64,000 nt of DNA from Dermacentor variabilis. Taxonomy: Eukaryota; Arthropoda; Arachnida; Ixodida; Ixodidae. The position numbers and the translations under genes are program-made. Shown here piece by piece: positions 10,531 to 22,595 of this stretch (within the stretch, counting starts at the first letter, position 1; every line of letters begins with the position of its first letter). Below the pieces are notes generated by a model. That model searched no databases. It was not told where the DNA came from and saw only the letters and a list, made by a program, of their open reading frames with translations. The DNA lies in NCBI RefSeq assembly GCF_050947875.1, contig NC_134571.1, positions 226,124,024-226,188,023 of the forward strand, written 5' to 3'.

Positions 10531-13500
10531 GTGACGGACGCCACGCCCCGTGTCGCAGAAAATTCTGTGTTGGCGTTGCCCGTACGAAAAAAAAAATCAT
10601 CCCGAACCGCGCAGGCCGTGGCGCATGGGCGTTACTGAACTTATTGAATTTCTCAAAGCAAAATGCGTCAGAAAATTCATAAAGTACGACATACACAACC
10701 TTTCGACATAATAGCGTCGAATTGTAATTTCATTATTCCAGAATACCTAAATATACGGCTTGAAATTCAAACACGAACCCCTTTTCCAGCTGCCGTTTGA
10801 CGCTTATCTTAGTGGCCGTGGTCGCTAGGTGTGGATACGAGGGGGGCCCATTGAGTGGGTTGTTGTCTTGAACTGAATGAAGTGCATTAGATACATGTAA
10901 TGAGGAACGATATCGCGTTCACTGTTGAAGGCGGGGCTAAGCGTCCCAAAAGTTTTTGTTTTCAGTACTAACATTACTATCACCTGCATTACCATAGCAT
11001 TTGTATGTTAATGTTCTGAGATATTCTTGGTGAGATGTTTTCCACATTACTATTTGGCAATGGCACCTTAGCGCTTATGATATGAAAAATTGGTGCCTCA
11101 TTATTTGGGTCAATTATAACATTTATTTTATTCATCACTCTGCAAAACTACTGGACAAGAAAATACAGGGATATAACATTTTATCTGGAGCCGTTGTTTT
11201 CTCGCGCTGTGACACATATGAGAAACACATTCGAGGACTACGAAGTATGCTAAAAGGTTGGAACAGCGAGCACAGCCTCTGCCGCACAGAGTGCCGAGGC
11301 GTGTTCGTACGAGCACGTGTAACCTCGACGCTTCTTCAAACGGCCGCCGCAGCGACCTCATACTGACACATTTATCCAACAGAGATGCGCTATCGCAGTT
11401 ATCGCAAAATCAAGATGTCCGTTGAAAGCCTGAAACTGTTACTTCTCTACCTTAGCTCGAACATCGGCTCCAGCCATGTAGCTAAAGTTTTTGTTCATTT
11501 TCAACGATAATTTTATTTTCAGAGATTATTGGCCCATGAGTTGCTGCAACGAGACCGCTGCCGCGATAATTTCGCAATTCAGAAAACTTTATACACGCCG
11601 TGCTTGAGCGATGCTTTTAATTGTAGCAAATGTTCAGCACTACTAATATAGAAAGGTTTGAAAGTGTCGCGTGTTGCTTATAATTTCAGTGTTTACTTTT
11701 CTAGCAGAAAGGCGCTGGGGCGCTGTACAAACTGAAATATTGATGCCAGAGCTAGTCTGCTTGTGGTGATATGCTTTCAAGCACCGTTCTTCTTTGCTTC
11801 TTTCCCATTGAGAACAGCGAGTTCCTTCGAACTGCTGCTACTGGAAGGCACGTGCCCAGACGAACAAGCGTCCTCTCCGGCAAGAAATTGTGTGGCCCAC
11901 AGTTTTGCACAGTGCCGGATTTTTAAAAACGACGTGCTCTGCGTTGTTCAGTATGTTTCTGAAGAGGACGGCGAGAAACAAGAGAAAGTTTGTTGAGCGA
12001 GGGAACGAGTGCAGCAAGAATTTGGCCTCTCGGTGCACTTTAATGACTGGACGCGGAAAAAGGCAGGAGGCTGTGGTGTGCTTCTTTTTACATGTGCTGG
12101 TTACGTCGTGTGGCGTCAGTGATGAAACGGCACGAATGCTTGCTCGCTGGACATTAGCAGAACTTGCGATTCGTTACCCGACCGCCAGCTGCAGATGCTT
12201 TGCTGTGTGGACGTGCTGACAGAAGGTGCTCGTGAATCACTGTGATGAATAGACTGCAGGCACCTTCTCCCCAGCTCTTCATTGGTCTTTCTCTCTTAGT
12301 GTTCCTCAATTCGTACCAGTATTTCCGACTGAATTCCTGGCGGTACTATTAGCTCTGCGAAAACAAGGTTTAATAACCCCATCAGGTGTCACAATAACAT
12401 ATTCATTACACTGATGTTCATCGCTCACTTCCAATAGTGATCCTCATGGTTTGCGTGCGTTCCATTCTATACCTCCTGTTCAATTAGGATGCATCAGGAT
12501 TTTCGGGATACCTTATTTATGAATGAAATGTCAGATAGCATGGCGAGAGGTGAGAGTGGCGTAGTGGCCCAGTGGCGTAGTTCCCTGGTTACCTGCAGTG
12601 TCAGCATTTGTTACTGCAGCTAGATTCGGTGATATGCATAAGGCTTGACTTTTTAAACCCAGCTATAAATATTTCCACAGAGTGTCAACACTTTTGGCGC
12701 CGAAATTCCTTAGAAACTCGTACAACAGCTAACTTTCGTTCGATTACGGAGTCGCACACCTTCATTAAAATTTTATCAACACAGGGTTGGTCTGGCTACC
12801 TCCCCGCTGTTTCCGTTCTGTGGTGCAGGTGAGAGAGTTGACCATTTCTTTCTTATTTTGTCGCCGACTCACGAATGCAAAAAAAAACATTTTAAAAACA
12901 CAATTTCTACAAATTTATGTTAATTGTACGAATCCCTGGTATCTTTCTCTTGGAACCTGCTCTCTTGGCCATTATCACATGGATGCATGCTGACCCGTTG
13001 AAGGTTGAAGGTATGATGGTTTGAAGAAGGTTCCTAGTAAATTTTTTTTATTTTGTATTCCTTTGATTCTTCACCCGCTATTTCAGTTGTTTTCTTAAAA
13101 TTACTGATCGGTTTCTAATTGAATGCGACTGATTGTCCATCCCCCAGGCTGTGGGGAAGCAGACTGTGCGGATGCCGTCCACAGCAGAGGCGAGCGAATG
13201 GCCGAACGCTGCTCGCTTCACGTTGACGGGCTGATGCGCCAGCGTGCGTATAGTCATCGCAGGGAGTGTATTTTGGCAGCGTTTGTTGTTTCGTCCCGCA
13301 GTTCTGTGGAGAACCAGCTCATCTGTAGAGGTGGCTATACCAGCTGGTTCTTCTCACGTAAGCTGTTTTCAGCGGTGCGAGCACCAGCATTTACTGCCAT
13401 TATTCCCCCCGCAAGGAGGAATAAAGGAGAGGCCATGCTAACGCACGGTGGTAACGATACCGCGGTGTCGTGGCAAGGGAGAAATGCTGGAGAAGAACAG

Positions 13501-13553
13501 CAACGCTAAGCGCATGGCTGGCGTCGGTGCAGCACCGGCCCTTCCCACTCGGC
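10531..13553. other. Non-coding stretch, no gene recognised
   Basis: Three kilobases without a recognisable gene. Around 10905-10945 the phrase 'cgcgttcactgttgaaggcg' recurs in similar form at 41768-41787, so a short dispersed repeat is likely. An open frame at 13123-13509 has no recognisable motif. Short A/T runs occur. Confidence 0.55.
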
Positions 13554-13565
13554 CCTAGGAAGGCA
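13554..13565. repeat. Target-site duplication, left, of Penelope-like element
   Basis: CCTAGGAAGGCA here is repeated exactly in direct orientation at 15890-15901, immediately outside the two inverted Penelope ends. A 12-bp direct repeat in this position is best read as a target duplication. Confidence 0.7.
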
Positions 13566-13687
13566 TTGTGCAAAACAAGAGGTGAGGCGTGCAGACAGGA
13601 CACAAGAGTAGAGAAGTGGACAACACGAACGCCGACTATCAACTGAAGGGAGCACTGAGGCGACAAAAGAAAGAAGACACAAAACTC

Positions 13688-13925
13688 TACCCGCCGTGGT
13701 TGCTCAGTGGCTATGGTGTTAGGCTGCTGAGCACGAGGTCGCGGGATCGAATCCCGGCCACGGCGGCCGCATTTCGATGGGGGCGAAATGCGAAAACACC
13801 CGTGTACTTAGATTTAGGTGCACGTTAAAGAACCCCAGGTGGTCTAAATTTCCGGAGTCCTCCACTACGGCGTGCCTCATAATCAGAAAGTGGTTTTGGC
13901 ACGTAAAACCCCATATATTATTATT
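13688..13925 (+). mobile_element. Ruka-like tRNA-derived SINE with 11-bp target duplication
   Basis: The SINE has a tRNA-like head with an A-box-like TTGCTCAGTGG (13702-13712) and a B box GGATCGAATCC (13744-13754). A body containing 'gtgcacgttaaagaacccca' follows, and the end is ATT-rich. The 11-bp sequence ACACAAAACTC stands on both sides (13677-13687 and 13926-13936), a perfect target duplication. It sits in the 3' end of the left Penelope arm; the right arm (15735-15765) lacks it, so it inserted later. The name Ruka is from memory of the ixodid SINE family. Confidence 0.9.
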
Positions 13926-13964
13926 ACACAAAACTCATCTGCGCAAGCTCAGGAATGCCACGTG

Positions 13965-14312
13965 TCAGTCGGGTACATGTGCCTGTCTACGTGAGAGATA
14001 ACTGTTAAGGCACTTAATCTCTTCTTCATGTAAAGTAATCGAAGGCTGACTCACGCACGCACTTCCACCATTATAGATATGCCATGCCTCTACCATAAGA
14101 CGCGTATCTTCATTCTTATGCCTGTACAATATCGCGCATTCATCTAACTCTGGCTTGCAGTTACAATCTCGGCAATGTAGCGAAAGATTAGAAGGCGATC
14201 CACCGGTTAACGACCTTTTTTGTTCCATTAGCCTCTGATTGATACACCGTCCCGTTTTCCCTACGTAGAACTGGCCACAGCTAAAGGGAATTTTATAAAC
14301 CACACCCAACGA
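13965..14312 (-). pseudogene. Penelope GIY-YIG endonuclease domain, left arm
   Basis: An open minus-strand segment of 114 codons. VVYKIPFSCGQFYVGKTGR matches the GIY-YIG signature (GIY as VVY, YIG as YVG), with Arg in TGRCINQRL. Next come CRDCNC, a second Cys cluster, and a C-terminal part with YRHKNEDTRLMVEAWHIY. In Penelope-like elements this nuclease nicks the target. Here the segment is open but detached from the RT by the broken linker, so it is treated as part of a dead element. The right arm carries a diverged second copy in opposite orientation. Confidence 0.8.
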
Positions 14313-14495
14313 CAGTCAGTAAAACTGTTGTTCTTATTGTGCTTCACTGGACACATATTTGCTCGTCTCTTGCCTTTTACCTGCTCCTTTTTCCTCTGTA
14401 CGGCAGCGCATATCTTGCGTAGCTTATTGGGAGCAGTGAAAGCAACATTAACATCATATCTACGTGCAACTTTTTAAAGCCTGTGCGACACTGAA

Positions 14496-15164
14496 TGAAT
14501 GTACAGAATAGCCACTACTCATTTTTTTTTTTTGCTATTACTGCTTTCTGTAATCACGTCCGTCCCCCTCGAAACCGACTTCTTTGGGCGCGCAGCCACA
14601 GTGGCCACTCCTACACTAGGATAACCTGCTTCTAATAGCCGACGGACCTGCGCATTAAAACTGGCGCTGATTTTGTGCATGCAGGATCTGGTGAGAGAAG
14701 ACTTAAAGCAGGAGATGGCAATTCCGTTTTTTACTACTTTAGAATGCTTGGATTGAAAGTTTAGCAAAGACTTAGAAGATCTTGGGGAGTACTGCCAGCA
14801 AACGTGATTTAGTTCGAAGACTAAGGAAATGTCAGAAACTCAATTACGCATCGCTGAGGAAATTCGTTGGTAAACTTTATTCCTCCTCCATAAAGCTTAA
14901 ATTGCTCACTTACTGAGGTAGCAGTGGAATCGAATTCTTCCCTATTGCAGAAAATCAGGTATTTATCAACGTAACGAGATATCTTGATAACGCTATCACC
15001 TAAGGCTTTCTCTAAGCAGCTGTCAACCTTACTCAGGTAAATATTGCTAAGAACAGGGGCAACCTTTGAGCCAATGCAAATGCCTGATTTCTGCAGAAAA
15101 ACGCAATCTCTCCACCTAATCAGCGTCGACTTTAAGTACATTGAAAGAATTTCTAGAATCTAAA
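14496..15164 (-). pseudogene. Penelope reverse transcriptase fragment, catalytic motif altered
   Basis: A minus-strand frame at 15141-14821 shows GICIGSKVAPVLSNIYL and then ISRYVDKYLIF. Penelope RTs have YVDD or YADD at this point; here the second Asp is Lys (codon 14962-14964). After that come KLYGGGIKFTNEF-type residues and a break at 14821. Upstream of 15141 the frame decays, so only RT motifs around B and C survive. This is the single-copy centre between the inverted arms. It is not catalytically competent as written. Confidence 0.75.
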
Positions 15165-15889
15165 TTGATTCAATATCGCACAGGCTTAAACACCTTGCAA
15201 GTAGATATTATGTTATTGATCCTTTCACTGTTCCCAATAAGCTAGGTAACATATGCGCTGCCGTAGAGAAGAAAAAGGAGCAGGTAAAAGGCAAGAAAAG
15301 AACAAATATTTGTCCAGTGAAGCACAATAAGAACAACAGTTTTACTGACTGTCGTATGCGTGTGGTTTATAAAATTCCCCTTAGCTGTCGCCAGTTCTAC
15401 GTAGGGCAAACGGGATGATGTATCAATCAGAGGCTGATGTAACATAAAAGGCCATAAACCGGTGGATCGCCTTCTAAACTTTCCCTACATTGCCAAGATT
15501 GTAGTTGCACGCCAGAGTTAGATGAATGCGCGATATTGTACAGGCATAAGAATGAAGATACGCGTCTTATGGTAGAGGCATGGCATATCTATAATGGTGG
15601 AAGTACATGCGTGAGTCAGCCTTCGATTACTTTACATAAGGAAGAGATTAAGTGCCTTAACAGTTATCTATCACGTTGGCCGGCACGTGTATCCGAAGGA
15701 CACGTGGTGTTACCATTCCTCAGCTTGCGCAGGTGGGTTTCGTGTTTTCTTTCTTTTTTCGCCTCAGTCCTCCCTTCAGTTTATAGTTGGCGTGCGTGTT
15801 GTCCACTTCTCTACCCTTGTGTCCTGTCTGCGCGCCTCATCTCTTTTTTGCATAATGAATCTTTACCGACTAGCTCAGCTTTCTGTCGT
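15165..15889 (+). pseudogene. Inverted second copy of Penelope linker, GIY-YIG domain and 3' end
   Basis: This plus-strand copy of the left arm begins near the phrase 'attcaatatcgcacaggc' (left arm in reverse complement: 'attcagtgtcgcacaggc'). VVYKIPLSCRQFYVGQTG is at about 15361-15416, followed by stops at the positions of TGR and further on. An open part with YRHKNEDTRLMVEAWHIY runs from 15536. Its 3' end runs through 'gtcctgtctgcgcgcctcat' to the terminal phrase 'gactagctcagctttctgtc' before the right target duplication. The terminal phrase recurs at the Penelope-type ends at 38.7, 41.4 and 55.0 kb. Confidence 0.8.
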
Positions 15890-15901
15890 CCTAGGAAGGC
15901 A
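15890..15901. repeat. Target-site duplication, right, of Penelope-like element
   Basis: Exact direct copy of CCTAGGAAGGCA at 13554-13565. Confidence 0.7.
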
Positions 15902-18545
15902 CTCGCCGGCGGATTGCTGCAGGAGGCAGTGTTCATCACGAGGCAATTCGCAGGACGCCTTCCGAGTCCTCTCTTCATGTTAAGCAGCTTGGGTTGGGGG
16001 GCGGCACCGGATTGTCGGATCTACAAATGGTGGGGTTAATATTTTGGACGCATCATCACAGAATAATTGGAATAACAACGGTCCGAGTATATCTGTCTGC
16101 TACTCTACTGAGAAATAAATGATAATCTAGAAAATAAATAAATGAGCATATAAAAATCCCTTACTGGCTATAAATTTAGTTCACTGTACGGCTGCTCACA
16201 AATTTGATCGTATTAACAGTCGTAGTTTCAATGTCTAATTCAGACCAGCTATCTCTTACCGGCTTTGTGGGCTGGCAGGGCAAAATAACCGGCCTGTTTC
16301 TTTTGCGCCCCATTCGAAGACAACACGCAATTGGACAGAATGCCATTTTTTTCTCCCCATAACATCGTCGTTGCAGTACCGGGAATTGAAAGCTCTCATA
16401 TGCCCCGCAGTAACGCACGTGACATGAATAAGAGCTCCCATTGCGCGAGAAGTAAGTGCCAGAGGCGCGGAAATCTCAGTGGCCTGCCATAAAAAGGGAA
16501 TTAGCTGTTTCGATGGCGCCGCCTGCTTCATCACTTTTTTATTCGAGGCGGGGATCTTCCCGGCTCTCGCCAGAATTGTCGTCCGCGAACTCTTCTGGGG
16601 TGAAAATATAGTCCGCTTCCGCCTCCCCCCCCGAGGAGCCAGATGAGGCTAGTTGAGTGCGCTGAACGCCTACGGCCTCCGCGGCGCCACTAAAGAGATT
16701 TGCACTCACGATTTCACGGAAGATTAGGATTCTCTTTCAACAAACGATTTTGTAGTTGTTCCCCCTCGAGTGGCTATCAGCGTCGCATATTCCTCAAGCT
16801 GGGCAGAATTCTTTGAGTAATGAAACACCGGAAAACGTAGGGCGACACAAAACCACATCGCAAATTGCACGTAATCCTCCAGGAACACGTGAACGGTGCA
16901 AAGCTGGCATGCTTCTACAACAAAGTGCATGAAACCACTTTTGTCGAGAGACCTATGCGTTCTTTTTGGGATGCGCTTAGTGTGAGGGAGTAGGTAGCTC
17001 GTCTTGGTTTTAGATGTGTTAGTTTCATGAGTATGAATGTCGAATGCTTGTTAGTAAGAGAGTAAAGGGAAAAAAAAACCCAGGTATGCGGACGGATCCC
17101 ACGCACTGTGGGAATCAATCTAAACGAAGCTGTGTGTGCTGCTTGCTTTAATTGACGATAATTAGCGGCGATGTTCAGAGTGAATGTTTCATTTCTTCAT
17201 CATTTAGTCCAATACGCAAAACTGCAAGTTGATGCTAAACGTTACTTTGCGTGAACGACTGTTTTTTGTCTGCATAGTACACAGAACACATAAAGAGGCG
17301 TGTTTGTTTGAGGTGTTGTTATACGCCATTGTTTATAACCTCTGACAGGGTTGAGCATTGCTATTGCCTCAAATGCTACATTGCGTCGTGGCAGAAGCGC
17401 TTACCTTAAATTTAATTATGGGGCTATACGTACGAAAACACAGGTAGGTTTTGAGGCACGCCGCATTGGCGGCCTCCGGATTAATTTTGACACACCGGTG
17501 CTCTCTAACGCGCTCCCAACTCCAAGTACACGAGCGTTCGTGTGCTGCGCTTCCGTCAAAACGCGGCTGCCGCGATCTCGAGGAAATGTGGCAAAGCAAC
17601 CGCGGCGGGCCCAGAAGTGGTGATTTGACGGGCTACCGCTTCCGTAGTGTTGCCTAGACCTTACGGTGCTCTAATGCGGCTTTGGTCCCCACGCCCTGCG
17701 CATGTTTTCTGCTTGACAAATTTACATGGTGCTTACTTTTCCTAAATAGTCGAACCGTGCCATACCGAACCTTCATTTTGCCGTTGTCACGTGTATAGTA
17801 GTGGTGTTTCCTTGCCTTCTCACGTCATCTTTTCTTTCGACGCCCACTGTACGCGAACTGCGAGAACAGAGTGGCGAGACTGTTGTTAACCCACTCTCTG
17901 CCCTTTCTCTCTCCTCTTCTCTACCATTCTATCTATCTCGCCTCTGCACGTTGGTTGAAAGGTAAGCGCTGCTCCGATTTATGCAATGCATTTGTGGGGG
18001 CCAGGACATTGCGGATGAAACAGCTATTAAGAGGCTAATGTGGCGACGCCCAGGGAACGCGAGAGGCCATTGTGCACATGCGACGTGAAGGAAATGTCCA
18101 AGCAAGGTTCTCGCGCCACCTTTTCTCTCTGCCACGCTCCTTCCATGAGTATACACACCCTGAACCTCCCCCGTCACGGCGTGCAAGACAGCGACAGCAG
18201 CAGTAGAAAAGCTGAAGGAAGAAGCAAAGAAAGCTACGCTTCAAAAGTGCCAGCGAATAAGGAAAATTTGCGTGTGCAAGAAGTAGTCACTTTTGGCTTT
18301 GATTCTATTAATGCGTTAGCATTCTTTGACGAGTAGCCCTGCTCCGTCACGCGAAAATGCATGCGAAAAGTTTAATGGTTTGTATCTGCACAAAAATGCG
18401 TAATTTTTTAAAGAATTGATTATAATAGTGCAAACGAAGATGATATGTCGCCTTGTAAGTCATAAGGAACAATTTAAACGAAAACATAAAATTTATCAAA
18501 GAATACCTATAGGAATAAATAAGCTCCACAGAAGAATACATGGGA
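15902..18545. other. Non-coding stretch, unassigned
   Basis: No complete gene. A minus-strand trace at about 16660-16555 reads as an acidic peptide (EADYIFTPEEFADD...SREDPRLE) that could be a host exon or transposase remnant. Frames at 16534-16256 follow it without recognisable domains. A C run lies at 16626-16633 and CT-rich sequence at 17890-17945. Confidence 0.45.
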
Positions 18546-18549
18546 AGCT

Positions 18550-18935
18550 CAAATTGTGGTGGGCCAACCTAAAATTTGGCGATAAGCCAACTAAATTTGG
18601 CGATGGGCGAACTTGATGTCTGAGGGTGGGGTAAGTGATATTTAGAGGTGGGCCCACTGAAATTTGGGGGTGGGCTGACTTGGAATTTGGGGTGGGCGTA
18701 CTGATATTCGCGGGTGGCCAAACTTAAATTTGGGGGTGGCCCAATTTAAATTTGAAGATGAGTCAAGTTAAATTTAGGGATGAGCAAACTTATATTTAGG
18801 GTTAGGTCAACTTGAAAATTCGGGCTTGGTGAACTGAAGTTTGTGGGACGAACCTAAATTTCGGTGTGGGTACACTTAAATCTTGGATGGTCCAACTTGA
18901 ATATGAGTAGGGGTCAACTTATATTTTCTGAGCAT
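18550..18935. repeat. Degenerate minisatellite, roughly 25-35 bp unit
   Basis: About a dozen diverged copies of a unit resembling 'aacttaaatttgggggtggg', with insertions and substitutions. Examples lie at 18655-18675, 18722-18750 and 18880-18900. No coding capacity. Confidence 0.8.
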
Positions 18936-19524
18936 GATTACGCACACTTAAACAACTTCAGTGCAGTTTTTTTTAATATTCCAAACAAAAACAATTAGTT
19001 ACGATATTTGCTCTGAGACTAACTCAGACTTCTTTAAAACACTTGCACTACTCAGTTTCAATTGTTCGTCATTCGAAACCTATAAAAAGACTCTTTTGCA
19101 CAAATAACTTCAGAATGAACTATCCTAGCTCGGAATCTTAGGCCTAAAGAATTTTGCGTGATAAGTCTTTCGTGCGCAAGGCACGGTTTCCGATCATGCC
19201 ATTATTATATGCAATTATATTTCAATAAAGGATCCCGCAGCGTTTTTCAAGTCAGGACTATGAAATATTTAAAAAAAAGGCTCTGCTAAACCTTAAAGTT
19301 TAGTCTCTTGTTTGTTTTAGTGGTTTTCAGTCAGTGCTGTGTCGCTTACGGCGTGCTACCTGAACCTATGCCATTACTTCATAAGGATGACATCTACGAA
19401 CGCCCGTGTTCATATAAAACTCCATGTCATCTCTTATTCAGTGTGAATTGAGCGCTTTCTTAGTATCTTTAACAATGCTTCCAAACAGGTAATACATATG
19501 TATACATTACGTGAAAATACTTTG
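18936..19524. other. Non-coding AT-rich stretch
   Basis: Nothing recognisable between the minisatellite and the I-like LINE remnant. Confidence 0.55.
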
Positions 19525-20396
19525 TTTCTGTAAAGTTCTCCTCGCCAGTGCCCGCTTGAACAAGGATCGAACATGCTTCGTAGACGCTACTTCATACGCT
19601 CAAGAAGAAGCCTTCTGCTCAGTGGTCATCGACTGTGATTCGAAAGTCCTCAGCTGCGCTACCATCCGCACTTCTAGTTCCAGCGTTGCAGAGCAAGTTG
19701 CTATTACTCTTGCATTGACGGACAGTGTACATGACACGATATATTCAGATTCCAAGGCCACTGTCAGGGCCTTTCAGATGGGAATGCTGATTCCCCAGGC
19801 CCTACGTATAATCCAAAACGCTAAAGACATCAAATATCACTCATTAGCCTGGTTCCCTGCGCACCTTGGAACAATTGCGGATGCCTCGCTCAACCCCAAC
19901 GAGGAGACGAACTCGGCTGCACGAGATTTCACCGACGAGCGCCGGGTAACGCATCCTCTCCAGGGCGACCCGAGCCTCTCTGCTCGTACAACGAGATCTG
20001 CCAACATAATTATCTATCAAGAAGTCTCCTGCCTTTGCCGCACTCCTCGCGGTACCGGGCCCAGGCAGTCACTCCCAGACTTCTGCAAACAAGCACTTAA
20101 CCAAACTCTGCGGCGCTGCACGTAATATACCCCGAACGGTTCCCAAGCCCGGACTGCCCTCTGTGTGGTGGTTATGTGACGTCGAGCATCTCCTGAGGGG
20201 CTGCGCCTCTGCCGGTCCCCCTTTCACCCAAGAGGAAATGATGAAGCTCATTAGGGCCCAGGACCAGACCTCTGAAATCCTGGCAGTCCAGAGGGCTCAC
20301 AAGAGGACAGTCAGGTTTCACCTGATGGTCCCTGAGTGGGCTTAGCCAGGTGACGTTGAGTTTATTTGCGTCTACTGTGGACCAAGTAAAGTTGTT
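19525..20396 (+). pseudogene. I-like LINE: RNase H domain and 3' end, 5'-truncated
   Basis: The frame 19511-20125 reads as a retrotransposon RNase H. CFVDAT (first Asp) is near 19580, SVAEQVAITLAL (Glu) near 19690, IYSDSKATVRAF (second Asp) near 19745, then AWFPAHLG and NEETNSAARDF at the end. RNase H plus a CPLCG...H...C cluster (about 20152-20210, after a frameshift near 20125) is typical of the I-group LINE ORF2 C-terminus. ORF2 ends at the TAG near 20343, followed by a short 3' end with 'accaagtaaagttgttt' and a (TCAC)n tail. Endonuclease and RT are missing: a 5'-truncated copy. Confidence 0.75.
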
Positions 20397-20450
20397 TCAC
20401 TCACTCACTCACTCACTCACTCACTCACTCACTCACTCACTCACTCACTC
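20397..20450. repeat. (TCAC)n microsatellite at LINE 3' end
   Basis: An uninterrupted 4-bp repeat of 54 bp starting directly at the 3' end of the I-like LINE. Confidence 0.95.
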
Positions 20451-22317
20451 TTCATGCTGCGTTTCAATTATTTGTAATTTGCTTGTTTGTTTTTCTGTTT
20501 CTTTAGCAGGCATCAGTCTTGTAACTGGTTGATATTATTATCAATAATATTAACAATTATTAGTCAGGTAGTGATGGCGGCCACGGTATCAAAGTAAAAC
20601 ACGGTACACGAAGTAAACACGGTAAGTAAAGCGAGAACTGTACAACACACATTTATTAATTCGCATAATGCGTGATATGAACTTCAAGGATGCTGTCTGC
20701 AAAGCAAGCGCTTCTGCCACCAATGCAGTGGTGCTTGCTGCTACAATTAATATGAAAATAACTTTGAAATGAAGAGCGCCTTTGGTTCAGCAACAAAACT
20801 ACGAATAGCACAAATAAGAGCATCTTTGAATACAATGGCCTCCAGAATTAACTACGCAGTTGATGCGTCGAAGTTAACGGCCCCGCCCTCCTGCGTTCTT
20901 ACATAGGGCGTATACAGCACGACGTTGTTGGGAATTTTCCAGACTCAAGCTTCAAGGGAACTATGAGTTTTACTTCGCCAACCAGTCGATGTTCACTTGC
21001 GGAAGCACAAAGTGGCAACAGTTACTCGGCAGTGCACAAGACCACCCTTGCTCCCATGAACATTCCTTCGGCTGATAGACAGCGGCTCGAGGGTGAATTG
21101 CATGGGAGTTCTGCAGCCACTCACGTGGGGCGACTCTGGGCAGAGGCTGTTCTATACCTTTATTTTTGTCTTCATGTGCGAACGAGTTCATGCAGCCGTA
21201 CTAAACTGCAGCACTTCATAGCCAATTCCTCTTAGCTCTTTTCAGTGACACATGTTGGAAATATCACATGCGAGCATCTCCGGCCTGTTCTTTTACCACA
21301 GGCTTCTAAAGTGGCAACACATAATGAGTTCAGTTTAGTTGAGTTTTATTTCCTTAATGACCCATTGGCTAGAAGGTTACATAAAAGGCGGGTACAGTTG
21401 AGAGCATACGTGACAGAAACACAGGTTTTTCGGAAAACGAATGGTGAAAGCAACATTTCAAAAATGCATAAAAACAGAATGAACACCGAAAAGCAAAACT
21501 AATGCAAGTGACACGTGCAAGAAGAGAATATTTTTTGGCCAGTAAAGTATTTTCCAAGAATGACATCGGGCAAGGAATTGCAACGACGTCGCGATAAATT
21601 TTCTGCCTAATTCGGCGATTATGCTGCTGGATGTGCTGCGATCGGACATTTCAAAGCTGCCGAATAGACTTCGCTTCAACACAATAACTTTATCTATAGG
21701 AGAGGACGCTGCGCAACTTGTGGCAGGGGAGGTCTTTGATTTCACATCGCCACTGCGGATGGCGCGTCTCCTGTACTTATTACTGAGCTTGTGCTGCGAA
21801 TTACAGCTGTGCACGCTAGCGCATATCACGCATTTACAAACATCACTGTTTAACATCTTCCTCAGGTTTTCCGGTCACAACGTCAGTCACTAAATTTTTG
21901 CGTCGACTTCTGTGTCCCAAATCGTCTATTCTCTTTGTGATAGCCTGAAGATGTCTGTTCGTGATTTCTGCATAGTCTCTCACGTTCATCTAGTCTTCGT
22001 TCACATTTCTTCAGTCGGCCCAATTCATTTCGATTGTTTCTATTCACCGATGTTGAGACGTGCTTTAGGTTTGTGACAAGTTATTTCAAAGTTTTTTGGT
22101 TTTTGCTTGTTCTTTTAAATCTTCTTCAATAGTTCGTTGCTAGGAATGCCGCCAGAATCTGAGTCACAGCTAGGTCCTGGATTAACTTCGACGTCACTGC
22201 ACGTCAGCAGTAAGAGCCTAATGGCACTATAGCAATCAAGAAGCATGCTTAGGAGAAATTTTCAATTTGGTAGCATCGTGAGAGTCACATAATCGTCTCC
22301 AACTGAGTAAACAGAGC
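20451..22317. other. Non-coding stretch, no feature recognised
   Basis: No domain-bearing frame. A minus-strand frame at 21856-21458 (132 codons) has no motif I recognise. Confidence 0.5.
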
Positions 22318-22553
22318 ATTTGCCACCATACTGTACGACAAAAACGACGAAATTGAGCATCTGTCTCTAGTCGGTGCCACTAAGTCCACAGAAGTATCCG
22401 GCTGGCGGTATGTTGGTTATATTCCTGCGCAGGCGCGGTTCCGTCGACGTCACAGCGGCATCTCCGTGATAGCAGTTCTCCAGGTTTGCCTGGATGTGGC
22501 GCTGATTACACGCATTTCCTTCGAAAAGGAGCTGCCATGCCAGCACTGCCGAT
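22318..22553. repeat. About 285-bp satellite, left portion
   Basis: One partial unit with the landmarks 'cgacaaaaacgacgaaattg', 'gaagtatccggctggc', 'gacgtcacagcggcatctcc' and 'ccagcactgccgat'. The same landmarks recur about every 285 bp from 25128 to 26690. The unit is cut at 22553 by a LINE. Confidence 0.9.
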
Positions 22554-22592
<39 letters not shown>

Positions 22593-22595
22593 TTA
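22552..22595. repeat. (TTTA)n tail of the LINE
   Basis: Ten to eleven TTTA units, the poly(TAAA) 3' tail of the minus-strand LINE. Confidence 0.95.

Larger units (their letters stand above)
13566..15889 (-). mobile_element. Penelope-like element organised as an inverted repeat
   Basis: A left arm (13566-about 14495, minus strand) and a right arm (about 15165-15889, plus strand) carry the same sequence in opposite orientation: RT-endonuclease linker, GIY-YIG domain and 3' untranslated end. Between them lies a single-copy RT segment (about 14496-15164, minus strand). The arms are interrupted only by a SINE in the left one. Twelve-base direct repeats flank the unit. Penelope-like elements are known for partial, tandem or inverted copies, so this matches the family. 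All reading frames are damaged. I name the class from RT and GIY-YIG motifs, not from a search. Confidence 0.8.

Noticed and set aside
10218..10682. 154-codon plus-strand frame
   Set aside because: It is antisense to the gag remnant, which has the recognisable motifs.
13123..13509. 128-codon plus-strand frame as a host gene
   Set aside because: No recognisable domain, no homologous copy in the window, no splice or start context that supports it.
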